Shown here: in pieces, positions 7,253-14,477 of the stretch
How positions within the stretch are numbered: the stretch's first letter is position 1
Layout: each line of letters opens with the position of its first letter
NCBI GenBank assembly: GCA_041305085.1
Contig: JBFYMA010000053.1
Span: forward strand, 1 to 30,118
Length of the DNA stretch: 30,118 nucleotides
Reading direction: 5' to 3'
Origin: SURF-58 sp041305085
GTDB lineage: Archaea > Nanobdellota > Nanobdellia > Woesearchaeales > UBA9642
Translations under genes and position numbers: made by a program
The notes under the pieces: model-generated
What the model was told of the DNA's origin: nothing
Seen by the model: the letters and a program-made list of their open reading frames with translations, nothing else
Database searches by the model: none

Positions 7253-7606
7253 ATGACAACTCTTGTGGCCTGCCTAAGCACTGGAAAAGGAACATGGAGC
7301 AATGTTACAAAGCTTATAACGAGCGAAAAGTTTGAGAGATGCTTTCTTTTGACCAATGATTTTGGAAAAGAGCACTTCAAGCCTCTTGAAAATGTGAATC
7401 TTATTGTTGTTGATTCCAGAAAGCCAATAAAAGAGCTTGTTGATTTTATAAAAAAGTCGTTGGATGGAAAAATTCCTGATACAGAAGTCGCATTAAACCT
7501 TGCTTCAGGCAGCGGAAAAGAACACATGGCGCTTGTTTCAGCATTGCTGAATCTTGGCCTGGGAATAAGGCTTGTTGACTTTGAAGAAGACTTTTTAGAG
7601 GTTTAA
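7253..7606 (+). CDS. Small CARF-like/Rossmann-type protein
   Basis: 117 residues from the ATG at 7253, chosen for its TATA spacing; upstream in-frame codons would run through the promoter and the divergent gene. It begins MTTLVACLSTGKGTW, a first strand and loop. It alternates with CFLLTNDFG, LIVVDSRKP, then EVALNLASGSGKEHMALVSA, LLNLGLGIRLVDF. The strand followed by N-L-x-S-G-S-G-K-E-H and a helix resembles the nucleotide-binding edge of CARF-type domains (N-x-T-G-G-T-K) found in CRISPR-linked sensors. No CRISPR genes are nearby and no effector domain is fused, so this is a conserved small archaeal protein of unknown role, possibly nucleotide-binding. Confidence 0.7.
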   Translation: MTTLVACLSTGKGTWSNVTKLITSEKFERCFLLTNDFGKEHFKPLENVNLIVVDSRKPIKELVDFIKKSLDGKIPDTEVALNLASGSGKEHMALVSALLNLGLGIRLVDFEEDFLEV

Positions 7607-7618
7607 CTTTTTTTTACA

Positions 7619-8209
7619 CTATGGCCTGAATTGAAAATAAGTTATGTATCCTTCTATACTATTCATTTTGTTTTCAAGAAAAACATTCAAAGGATCTTTT
7701 TCTATTTGTTCCATTGTTTTTTTCCAGCCAAAGTATATATTCTCCAATCTCCTATAGCTTGAAAATATCGCACTATATTTGCCCATAAGCTTATTCTCAG
7801 AAAAGTTTTTTTCTTTCATGCAGACTTCCTTAACTCCTTCATGTACGTGGTGAATGTTATCCTGGATTTTTTGAAAATAATCTGCAAGATCAGGGTTTTC
7901 ATGTCCTCTTAGCTCTCTAAAGTGGGTATTTAGCTTGCTCATGCTTTGCCTAAGTTTTTCAAAATTTTTTTTGTCGCTGGGAAGATCTGAGATATTTATT
8001 AGATCAGCATTTCCAGATATTATTGCAGCAGTGTTGCCCAGCTCATCCTGAAGCTTATATGCTAAAGCCTTGTAAAGAAACTCTGTCTGCTGCTTTTTTG
8101 TTGGGTATTTTTCTGGATTTATCTTGTAAACACCAATAATGTCTTTTACTTGTACGACATCATCTATGTGATCGCCTGTATGTTGATTTGCAGTGTTGTT
8201 TATTTGCAT
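7619..8209 (-). CDS. Helical protein, faint histidine-kinase DHp resemblance
   Basis: 196 residues, soluble and mostly helical, no membrane span. Residues about 52-100 (YKLQDELGNTAAIISGNADL and the following helix) resemble the phosphoacceptor helix of histidine kinases (S-H-E-L-R-N-x-L-x-x-I-x-G), but Asp55 stands where the phosphorylated His would be, and no ATPase domain follows. The rest is charged helix with no motif I know. A TATA box (TTTATAAATA on the minus strand, 8228-8242) lies about 28 bases before the start. It is convergent with the gene at 7253. The function is unknown and the DHp likeness is a weak visual match. Confidence 0.65.
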   Translation of the reverse strand: MQINNTANQHTGDHIDDVVQVKDIIGVYKINPEKYPTKKQQTEFLYKALAYKLQDELGNTAAIISGNADLINISDLPSDKKNFEKLRQSMSKLNTHFRELRGHENPDLADYFQKIQDNIHHVHEGVKEVCMKEKNFSENKLMGKYSAIFSSYRRLENIYFGWKKTMEQIEKDPLNVFLENKMNSIEGYITYFQFRP

Positions 8210-8326
8210 GTTTGCTAAAAAAGCTGATTTATTTATAAATTTTTAGTTTTTTACCACTAAAAAGAAGTAAAAAAATAAAAATGAAGAATGGCTAGAACAA
8301 AAAAAATGCATAAATAAAATATTGGT

Positions 8327-9097
8327 CTACTCCATTATTCCATACCAGCCGTAGATTACCTTGTCGCCTGCCTTTATGAGCTCAGTTTCAGATCCTCTGA
8401 TGTCAAGGCAGTTTTTCCGGTAAGTAATGCTGGTTTGGCTTTCAGGCGTGACTTGTATGACTGCTGATTCTGTGCTGTTGCAGTCAACAATAGGCCTGCC
8501 CTGGCATACAGTTAAGTTGACGGTACAGGCAGGAATCATGGCCACACCATAAACCTCTTTGAGAGATCTTGCCATGCTTATACCAACAGTTGCTGCATAG
8601 CTGGCTCCAGGAGCATCAGGATCAAAGGCAAAGTAGACTCTTCTTTGTTTTTTCAAGAGCTCTGAAAAGCTGTTGGGCTGATAGTCAATCTGGATATTTT
8701 CAAGCTCTCTTGGGCTGTACTCCCGCAATATGTCAAACACCTGGCCGTCTATCTCTATCTGTGTCTTCCAAGTATTGTCTTCTTTTACAAAAGGAAAGCC
8801 GTTGTAAGTAAAAGCATTTTCCTGGTCAAGGTTATCCAATAGCACATCTTCAGGGGTTGGAGCAGAGTTGTATGAGCTGATTGCAGCCCTGGCTACAAAG
8901 AAAATAATTATTCCAAGTGCGACCACTGCTATTACCCACATCACAAAAGCATTGTCATTGTTTTTTTGCTTGCTGCTTTTTTGGGTTTTTGTTGCTGTGC
9001 CATTTTTCTTGTTTTTTTGATCTTTTTGGCCTTTTGTCTGTATATTTTCTGCCTTTGATTTTGAGTATGTTTTTGTTTTTTTGTTTTTTTTATTCAT
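8327..9097 (-). CDS. Membrane-anchored paralogous protein B
   Basis: 256 residues. The first ~50 are lysine/glutamine/asparagine-rich low-complexity sequence, then one membrane span (FVMWVIAVVALGIIIFFVAR), then an exported domain of about 185 residues. The domain starts with TYNGFPF, contains a YFAFDPDAP strand and a central helix, and has cysteines in VNLTVCQGRP, VDCNST and KNCLDIRG. It ends in DKVIYGWYGIME. The same order (TYNG, FDP, CxNST, C-I-x-x-x-G, D+IxYxxxG, M-x-E) appears in the upstream gene, so the two are paralogs. Its start overlaps the end of that gene by eight bases, indicating coupled translation. I do not recognise a characterised family. Confidence 0.75.
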   Translation of the reverse strand: MNKKNKKTKTYSKSKAENIQTKGQKDQKNKKNGTATKTQKSSKQKNNDNAFVMWVIAVVALGIIIFFVARAAISSYNSAPTPEDVLLDNLDQENAFTYNGFPFVKEDNTWKTQIEIDGQVFDILREYSPRELENIQIDYQPNSFSELLKKQRRVYFAFDPDAPGASYAATVGISMARSLKEVYGVAMIPACTVNLTVCQGRPIVDCNSTESAVIQVTPESQTSITYRKNCLDIRGSETELIKAGDKVIYGWYGIME

Positions 9098-9689
9098 TCA
9101 TAACACCTAAAAAGCTGTATGCAATCCTGTCCTTAACTCTGAGAACTTCAGGACCTCTGGCATTTATGATTATGCAGCTATCCTGTTTTTGGATGTTGGT
9201 CTCAATAGAGTCATTGAGAACTATGACAGGAGTGAGGGCAGTTGAGTTGCTGCAGGTTAATACAGGAAAATCAAAGCCCTGCTTTTGCCTGACAACGCCC
9301 CCTATGACTGGCTTTTGGATAAGGTCTGGAAGTTCAAACCTGAAAGTGTCTGCGTAAACAAGCAGCCCTGGATCAAGAGAGGGATCAAAGCTCACAACAA
9401 CCAACTGAGAATTTGAAAGCAATCCTTTTATTTCAGGGGTAAAACCAACGCTCTCAACGTCCAATGGATGGTAATAAAAGCTGTGGGTCTGCTTTCCTAT
9501 TTTTGCAACATATTTTCCAGTTGAGGAATCAACGCTGAACTTTTGCCCGTTGTAAGTAAGTTCAGGATTTGAAGAGCCATAGCTTGTAAGAACGTATGCC
9601 AGAGTGCTTGCAACCATTATTACTATTACAAACACACCCATAAGAATGGCGGCTGTTTTTGTCTGGTTTTTTTTTCTAATTCTTGTCAT
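9090..9689 (-). CDS. Membrane-anchored paralogous protein A
   Basis: 199 residues from the ATG at 9689. A longer reading frame to 9755 exists, but a TATA box 24-28 bases before 9689 makes the shorter start better. It has a basic N-terminus (MTRIRKKNQTKT), a membrane span at about 13-35, then an exported domain. That domain has TYNGQKF, an F-D-P-x-L-D-P strand, two cysteines (LTCSNST and DSCIIINARG) and a closing DRIAYSFLGVMNE. It lacks the lysine-rich extension of its downstream paralog. It is divergent from the rhomboid gene, with facing promoters in about 98 bases. Confidence 0.75.
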   Translation of the reverse strand: MTRIRKKNQTKTAAILMGVFVIVIMVASTLAYVLTSYGSSNPELTYNGQKFSVDSSTGKYVAKIGKQTHSFYYHPLDVESVGFTPEIKGLLSNSQLVVVSFDPSLDPGLLVYADTFRFELPDLIQKPVIGGVVRQKQGFDFPVLTCSNSTALTPVIVLNDSIETNIQKQDSCIIINARGPEVLRVKDRIAYSFLGVMNE

Positions 9690-9708
9690 CTTCACAGAGA
9701 AAAATTGT

Positions 9709-9718
9709 TTATTTAAAA
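9709..9718 (-). promoter_or_regulatory. TATA box for paralog A
   Basis: On the minus strand this reads TTTTTAAATAAAC-like sequence, centred about 25 bases before the ATG at 9689. It supports that start and a leaderless mRNA. Confidence 0.55.
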
Positions 9719-9757
9719 AGCTTGTGAAGATTTTATATGCCAAAAAAAACAGCAAAA

Positions 9758-9766
9758 TTTATATAA
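9758..9766 (+). promoter_or_regulatory. TATA box for rhomboid gene
   Basis: TTTATATAA lies about 26 bases before the ATG at 9788, the usual spacing for leaderless archaeal transcripts. Confidence 0.6.
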
Positions 9767-9787
9767 CTCTGCCGAATAGTCTGCAGC

Positions 9788-10423
9788 ATGAGATTAAGAA
9801 GCGTTGTTTTGCCAATAATACTGATAAACATTTTTGTGTTTATACTCCAGATGGTTTTTGGAAACTCGCTGACTGCCAGCATCTCTTTGTTAGGAGGGCA
9901 GGTTTTTTTGCGTCCATGGACTGTATTGACACATATGTTTGTCCATGCAAATTTTACTCATATTTTCTTCAACATGTACGCGCTGTTCCTTTTTGGCCCT
10001 TTGCTGGAGCAGAAAATAGGTTATAAGCGCTTCCTGCTGGCATATTTTGGTGCTGGGATAATAGCAGGAATAATTGCAGGAGCTTTTCTGCCTGCAGGGC
10101 AGATAGCGCTGGGGGCAAGCGGTGCAATAATGGGTGTTCTGGGGGCAGTCATAATACTCATGCCTAATCTAAGGCTATTGTTTTTCTTCGTTATACCAAT
10201 GCCGCTATGGCTGGCAGGAATAATCTGGGCAGCAATAGACTTTTTTGGGGTTGTGGCGTTTTCAGGCATTGGAAACATTGCCCATCTTGTTGGATTAGGA
10301 GTTGGGCTTCTTTACGGGCTTACTCTCAGGGAAAAAAGAAGGACTTTTTCAAAAAAGTTCTCAAAAAAAGCGCACCTTGACGACAGCGACATTGACGAGT
10401 ATTTAAAAAGCGGAAGGATGTGA
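9788..10423 (+). CDS. Rhomboid-family intramembrane serine protease
   Basis: 211 residues with six hydrophobic segments, the rhomboid core. Family signatures are clear: PWTVLTHMFVHANFTHIFFN (about 43-62, the H-x-x-x-N region), GASGA with catalytic Ser111, and NIAHLVGL with the partner His166. These enzymes cut membrane proteins within or next to their transmembrane helix. The C-terminal ~35 residues are basic then acidic (KRRTFSKKF ... DDSDIDEYL) and cytoplasmic, with no zinc-finger extension. It lies beside the two membrane-anchored paralogs on the opposite strand; whether they are substrates is only a guess. Confidence 0.93.
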   Translation: MRLRSVVLPIILINIFVFILQMVFGNSLTASISLLGGQVFLRPWTVLTHMFVHANFTHIFFNMYALFLFGPLLEQKIGYKRFLLAYFGAGIIAGIIAGAFLPAGQIALGASGAIMGVLGAVIILMPNLRLLFFFVIPMPLWLAGIIWAAIDFFGVVAFSGIGNIAHLVGLGVGLLYGLTLREKRRTFSKKFSKKAHLDDSDIDEYLKSGRM

Positions 10424-10464
10424 ATAGAATGGGTGAAAGTCAAAAAATGCCGAAAATTAGCGTT

Positions 10465-10492
10465 AAAAATATACTTCTAAAAACATATTTTT
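10465..10492. terminator. AT-only inverted repeat after rhomboid gene
   Basis: AAAAATAT (10465-10472) and ATATTTTT (10485-10492) form eight pairs around a 12-base loop between the rhomboid stop and the CTP synthase promoter. Such a weak AT stem could arise by chance; a terminator role is possible. Confidence 0.25.
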
Positions 10493-10503
10493 GCCAACAA
10501 CTA

Positions 10504-10516
10504 ATTATTTAAATAA
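10504..10516 (+). promoter_or_regulatory. TATA box for CTP synthase
   Basis: ATTATTTAAATAA is centred about 31 bases before the ATG at 10541. Confidence 0.55.
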
Positions 10517-10540
10517 ATTCAAATCTATAAAAATCCCAGG

Positions 10541-12145
10541 ATGCAGACAAAATGGATAATTGTAACTGGGGGAATTCTTTCTGGATTAGGAAAAGGAGTC
10601 TCTTCTGCGAGCATAGCAAGGCTTCTGAAAAACAGCAAAAAAATAGTGACTGTAAAATGCGATGGCTATCTAAACGTTGACCCAGGCACCATGAACCCTA
10701 TAGAGCACGGCGAAGTGTTTGTGCTTGAGGATGGCGGAGAGGTGGACATGGACTTTGGCCACTATGAAAGGTTTTTAGGAATCAACTGCAAATTCTCATG
10801 GAACCTTACAAGCGGAAAAATATTCAATAGCGTAATCGAGAATGAGAGAAAAGGAAAATATCTTGGAAAGACTATACAGATTTTTCCCCATGTAATAGAG
10901 GAGATAAAGGAAAAGCTTTTTGATATAGACAAAAAAGAGATGGCAGACCTGATGGTTATAGAAATAGGCGGAACAGTAGGGGATGTAGAGAACAGCTGGT
11001 TTATAGAAGCAGTAAGGCAGATAGTTCATGAAGTTGGAAGGGATAACATAATTTATGTCCACCTGACCTATGTGCCATTTTTGGACAATGTAGGAGAGCT
11101 CAAGACAAAGCCTGCCCAAAGGGATATCGCTCTTCTTAGGGAAAAAGGCATCAACCCAGATATTGTGCTTGCAAGATCAAAGACTCCTCTGCCAAAAAAG
11201 ATTAAGGAAAAACTTGCAAGCCTTGCTTATCTCGAGCCTGAAACAATAATCTCTGCACCTGACATAAGCTCTGTATACGAGGTGCCATTAAACTTTGAAA
11301 AAGAAGGAATAATAGCCATAATAAACAGAAAGCTGAAGCTCAGGCACAAGCCTGAAATTGCCAACTGGAAAAAGCTTGTTGAAAAAATAAAGAACCCAAA
11401 AAAAGAAATTAACATTGCAATAAGCGGAAAGTACACAGAGCTCCACGATTCGTATGCCAGCGTTATAGAGGCGCTCCACCACTCAGGAGCCCACCTCAAC
11501 TGCAAGGTTAACATCTGCTGGCTCGAGACAACAGACATAGAGGAAGGGAAAATAAAGGTTCAAGAAGCACTTGAAAGCGTTGACGGAGTAATTATTCCAG
11601 GAGGGTTTGGAAGCAGGGGAGTTGAGGGAAAAATGAGTGTTATAAAGCATTTGAGGGAGAACAAAATACCCTTTTTGGGATTATGCTATGGGCTGCAGCT
11701 GGCAGTGATAGAGTTTGCAAGAAACATCTGCAAGCTGGAAGATGCAAGCTCTGTAGAGTTCAACCCTGAAACAACTCATCCTGTAATAGATATGATGCCA
11801 GAGCAGAAAAAGGTTGATAAAAAAGGAGGCACTATGCGGCTTGGTGCCTATGAGGCTGTGCTGAAAAAAGGCACAATAACCCACCGCCTGTACAATTCAG
11901 ACAGGGCTGTTGAAAGGCACAGGCACAGGTACGAAGTTAATCCAGAATTTCACTCTGTATTGCAGGAAAAAGGGCTTGTGTTTTCAGGAATGAGCCCTGA
12001 TGAAAGGCTTGTGGAATTCATAGAGCTGAAAGAGCACCCATTTTTTGTTGCAACACAGGCACACCCTGAACTGACTTCTAGGCTGGAAACGCCTAATCCT
12101 TTGTTCTATGGATTTGTAAAAGCTGCGCTGAGCAGAAAAAGCTAA
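10541..12145 (+). CDS. pyrG: CTP synthase
   Basis: 534 residues, normal length for the family. Converts UTP to CTP using ATP and glutamine-derived ammonia in the cytoplasm, the last step of pyrimidine nucleotide synthesis. The N-terminal synthetase domain has GGILSGLGKGVSSAS (P-loop, about 10-24), VDPGTMNP and GEVFVLEDGGEVDMDFGHYE. The C-terminal class I glutaminase domain has IIPGGFGSRG, LGLCYGLQ with nucleophile Cys382, RHRHRYEVN, and the His508/Glu510 pair in AHPE. It has its own TATA box. It does not sit in a pyrimidine operon; the only related gene in the window is the DHODH-like gene near 21 kb. Confidence 0.97.
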   Translation: MQTKWIIVTGGILSGLGKGVSSASIARLLKNSKKIVTVKCDGYLNVDPGTMNPIEHGEVFVLEDGGEVDMDFGHYERFLGINCKFSWNLTSGKIFNSVIENERKGKYLGKTIQIFPHVIEEIKEKLFDIDKKEMADLMVIEIGGTVGDVENSWFIEAVRQIVHEVGRDNIIYVHLTYVPFLDNVGELKTKPAQRDIALLREKGINPDIVLARSKTPLPKKIKEKLASLAYLEPETIISAPDISSVYEVPLNFEKEGIIAIINRKLKLRHKPEIANWKKLVEKIKNPKKEINIAISGKYTELHDSYASVIEALHHSGAHLNCKVNICWLETTDIEEGKIKVQEALESVDGVIIPGGFGSRGVEGKMSVIKHLRENKIPFLGLCYGLQLAVIEFARNICKLEDASSVEFNPETTHPVIDMMPEQKKVDKKGGTMRLGAYEAVLKKGTITHRLYNSDRAVERHRHRYEVNPEFHSVLQEKGLVFSGMSPDERLVEFIELKEHPFFVATQAHPELTSRLETPNPLFYGFVKAALSRKS

Positions 12146-12311
12146 TCCTTATCAGCCCACACATTTATGTCATCGCCTGATTTTTTGTTGAGATCTTCTT
12201 TTGCAGTTTTGAGAATCACTCCTGCAACGCGCTCAACAGGCATGCCTTTGAAGTTGGTCATCCTTGTTTTTGTCATTCCTGGATTGGCAACAAAAACCTT
12301 TGCACGCCTAT
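12142..12311 (-). pseudogene. C-terminal remnant of a short-chain dehydrogenase/reductase
   Basis: On the minus strand an open frame ending in TAG (12142-12144) reads KVFVANPGMTKTRMTNFKG followed by MPVERVAGVILKTAKEDLNK and a short tail ending INVWADKD. The N-P-G-x-x-x-T segment followed by a helix is the typical end of a short-chain dehydrogenase, but the NAD-binding half and the YxxxK active site are missing. Upstream of the homology the frame continues for a few unrelated residues into the promoter of the zinc-ribbon gene. It is best read as a decayed fragment, tail-to-tail with CTP synthase (stops overlap by three bases). Confidence 0.65.
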
Positions 12312-12341
12312 GACAATTTTCTACAGAGCCATCGCAACCAC

Positions 12342-12353
12342 TATATTTATAAA
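12342..12353 (+). promoter_or_regulatory. TATA box for zinc-ribbon/aEF-1beta operon
   Basis: TATATTTATAAA is centred about 28 bases before the ATG at 12376. It favours that start over an upstream in-frame ATG at 12310, which lies before the promoter. Confidence 0.6.
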
Positions 12354-12375
12354 CCCCTTGTTTTTCCTTTTCACA

Positions 12376-12549
12376 ATGGAAGAAAAAATTATCTGCACAT
12401 CAACAAAGCAGGATATTGCCAATGACAAGGGAAATGTCAGCTTTCCCTGCCCAAAGTGCCTGCAGTACACTATTGTGCGCTCAAAAAAAGCTAGGGAGAT
12501 AGTTGTAAAATATGTCTGCCCAAATTGCGGATTTGAGGGGCCAAACTAA
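12376..12549 (+). CDS. Small zinc-ribbon RNA-binding-type protein (COG2888-like)
   Basis: 57 residues, MEEKIICTSTKQDIANDKGN to FEGPN. Archaeal homologues (COG2888, predicted translation-linked zinc ribbon) usually carry paired C-x-x-C knuckles, an R-C-x-x-C-R motif and the ending Y-x-C-P-x-C-G-F-x-G-P. Here CPKC and CPNCGFEGP are kept, but the first knuckle is CTST and the R-C-x-x-C-R position reads RSKKAR. One of the two expected zinc sites is therefore lost. It is followed after one base by aEF-1beta, the usual archaeal neighbour, which supports the identity and a translation role. Confidence 0.85.
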   Translation: MEEKIICTSTKQDIANDKGNVSFPCPKCLQYTIVRSKKAREIVVKYVCPNCGFEGPN

Positions 12550-12550
12550 A

Positions 12551-12829
12551 ATGGCCAAAGTTATTCTTACAATGAAACTTATGCCTGAGAATCCAGAGGT
12601 TGATTTGGAGATGGTTTACAGCCAGGCAGAGAGCATGATAAACAATTACACAGACACTGTTGAGATAAAGAAAGAGATTGAGCCTGTTGCATTTGGACTC
12701 AAGGCTTTGAAGGTTGTTTTTGTTGTTGACGAGGCAAAAGGCTCGCCAGACGACCTTGAAAAACAGCTGGAAGGGATTGAAGGCGTGCAGTCTGTTGAGA
12801 CGATTGATGTGAGGCGCGCACTCGGATAA
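12551..12829 (+). CDS. ef1b: Translation elongation factor 1-beta (aEF-1B)
   Basis: 92 residues, the normal size of the archaeal protein. It is the nucleotide exchange factor that recharges aEF-1alpha with GTP during elongation. The single ferredoxin-like alpha/beta domain is visible: AKVILTMKLMPENPEVDLE, then IEPVAFGLKALKVVFVVDEA, then the final strand VQSVETIDVRRALG. The ATG at 12551 comes one base after the zinc-ribbon stop, so translation is coupled; upstream in-frame ATGs lie inside that gene. The C-terminal end faces Trm1 tail-to-tail with nine bases between the stops. Confidence 0.93.
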   Translation: MAKVILTMKLMPENPEVDLEMVYSQAESMINNYTDTVEIKKEIEPVAFGLKALKVVFVVDEAKGSPDDLEKQLEGIEGVQSVETIDVRRALG

Positions 12830-12838
12830 AATAATTGG

Positions 12839-14035
12839 TTATTTTTTATAAACCAGAATTTTTCTTAACTCTTCAGCCTGTATATCTGTCTTTATGCCGA
12901 ACCTGTTGAACTGTGTTCTGGAAGCCAAAAATTTTTTGCTTTGTATAGAATTTATTATTGTGCCAAAGCTTGGAAGATTTTGCAGCTTTAGCTCTTTGCA
13001 CATTTTGTGGATGTCGAAAAAAAATGCAGAATCAATTGAATCCTCTTCCAGCAGGAGCTCAAAGTACTGCTTTGTTTCTCCTTCTGAGATTTTAGCCATT
13101 TTTTTGAGCAAAGATTTTTCGTGCAGCTTTCCAGCCCACAACGGGCCAGCCCACAAGCCTTGGCTATCGCAGCACTCTTTATTGTTGAAAACAGAAAAAG
13201 AGTTTTTAAAGCACTTCTGGCAGTGGATAAAGTATTTGTGCTGACCAAGGAGCTGGTCAACCTTTTGCTTTCCTTTTTCTGCCCTGAAAAAAACCCTATA
13301 ATAATGATCCTTTGCAATGCTAAGTATTGGAGCCAGGGCTTTTTCGTACTGGGCTCCTATCAATTGCACTTTTCTGATAAATATTCTTACTCCTGTTTCA
13401 TGCATGAACTCGTTTTTCACTGCCTTTGCCCAGTACTTTCTTTTTCCTGCATTGATATAGGTTCCTGTAAGCGCAGCAGTGTCTGTAAGAGTTATTCCAA
13501 TTATGCCGCCTCTTGAAACCATTTTTACTGCTGCATCAAGAAATGGGTTGGGGCTGCCAAAGGGATCAATATCTATATAGTCAAACCCGCTTGTTTTAAG
13601 GAGCAGTTGGGAGCCTTCCTCGTTTGTAACATTAATTTTTTTCTCTATTGTGAGCTTTTTGTTTATGCTGGTTTTGCTTCTTACAATATTGTACTTGTAG
13701 TCAGAATTGCTTTCATAAAACTTGGCTTGTTTTTCAGGAATGCTGTTCAGTTCCAGGTTTTGCCTTATAGTATCAAAAAATCCTGCGTGCTTGTCGTTTA
13801 TGAAAATGCTTTTGAGCTTGCCTTTTTTCAGCTCTTTCAGCATTCTTAGGCTCCTTATTCCTGAGCCTGCCAAAAGGTCGCATACCTGCATAGGCTTGTT
13901 TTCCACACAGTTGAGCAGGAGAATTGTTGCATCCTTGTTAAACTTCATAATCGGATTATAGAATACATCAAGCTTTTTGCTGATTTTTTGGATGCTGCCA
14001 AAAATCTTTGCGCTTCCCTCTGTAATAGTCTCCAT
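12839..14035 (-). CDS. trm1: tRNA (guanine(26)-N2)-dimethyltransferase Trm1
   Basis: 398 residues, close to the usual archaeal length. It methylates G26 of tRNAs with S-adenosylmethionine. The SAM-binding motif I is DLLAGSGIRSLR (53-64), the catalytic DIDPFGSPNPFLDAA is at 155-169, and a family block reads ITLTDTAAL (181-189). The C-terminal part keeps the cysteine-rich Trm1 zinc region (CQKC at 272-275 and CC at 288-289) and GPLWAGKLHEKSLL. The start METITEGSAKI matches the family N-terminus (E-G-x-A-x-I). It lies downstream of the small unknown gene at 14074 on the same strand and is probably co-transcribed. Confidence 0.95.
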   Translation of the reverse strand: METITEGSAKIFGSIQKISKKLDVFYNPIMKFNKDATILLLNCVENKPMQVCDLLAGSGIRSLRMLKELKKGKLKSIFINDKHAGFFDTIRQNLELNSIPEKQAKFYESNSDYKYNIVRSKTSINKKLTIEKKINVTNEEGSQLLLKTSGFDYIDIDPFGSPNPFLDAAVKMVSRGGIIGITLTDTAALTGTYINAGKRKYWAKAVKNEFMHETGVRIFIRKVQLIGAQYEKALAPILSIAKDHYYRVFFRAEKGKQKVDQLLGQHKYFIHCQKCFKNSFSVFNNKECCDSQGLWAGPLWAGKLHEKSLLKKMAKISEGETKQYFELLLEEDSIDSAFFFDIHKMCKELKLQNLPSFGTIINSIQSKKFLASRTQFNRFGIKTDIQAEELRKILVYKK

Positions 14036-14073
14036 AATTCTTCAGCAAAAGAAAGAGGTTTATAAAATTTTGT

Positions 14074-14424
14074 CTATTCACGTGGAAAATCCTTTTCCTT
14101 AAGTTTTCCTTTGTACTGCACAGTCCTGTTTCTGCTGTTGACAACGCAGTCTTCCAAAAAAGCACCATACTTTTTTTGCAGACCTGAATCTCCCTGTACT
14201 GCTTTTGCAACTCTTTTGTAAGTAGAATAGTTATCCCTGTAAGGATTGTAAAATTCTTCTGGTTTTTTTTTGCTGTTTCTGATAATTTTTCTAATCCTGG
14301 AATTAATAATTATTTCAAGTTCGCTTATTTCAGGCATTTGTCCACCTATTACAGGGATTATTTGAGGGTTTTTAAATATTCCCTTAATGTATTCATTTGG
14401 AAGTAGAAAAATATCAAAATTCAT
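14074..14424 (-). CDS. Hypothetical protein, 116 aa
   Basis: Not recognised. It starts MNFDIFLLPNEYIKGIFKNP, then a helical segment with several Arg/Lys (INSRIRKIIRNSKKKPEEFY) and a tail rich in basic and aromatic residues ending KLKEKDFPRE. No signal, membrane span or cysteine pair. It begins divergently from aIF5B with only 53 bases between the starts, and Trm1 follows 38 bases downstream on the same strand. A link to RNA or translation is suggested by context only. Confidence 0.7.
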   Translation of the reverse strand: MNFDIFLLPNEYIKGIFKNPQIIPVIGGQMPEISELEIIINSRIRKIIRNSKKKPEEFYNPYRDNYSTYKRVAKAVQGDSGLQKKYGAFLEDCVVNSRNRTVQYKGKLKEKDFPRE

Positions 14425-14444
14425 GTTGCGCTATATATACATAA

Positions 14445-14456
14445 ACATTTAAAAAC
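14445..14456. promoter_or_regulatory. Shared bidirectional TATA box
   Basis: ACATTTAAAAAC is centred near 14450. That is about 28 bases before the aIF5B ATG at 14478 on the plus strand and 26 bases before the ATG at 14424 on the minus strand, the right spacing for leaderless starts both ways. Confidence 0.5.
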
Positions 14457-14477
14457 ATCCTGATTTTTCTTGAAAGC

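Noticed and set aside
8917..9357. 146-codon plus-strand frame over the membrane protein pair
   Set aside because: It is composed of Phe/Leu/Cys runs that mirror the lysine-rich minus-strand gene, so it is an antisense shadow.
10429..10512. 27-codon frame after the rhomboid gene
   Set aside because: It has no ribosome site or promoter and ends inside the CTP synthase promoter; probably chance.
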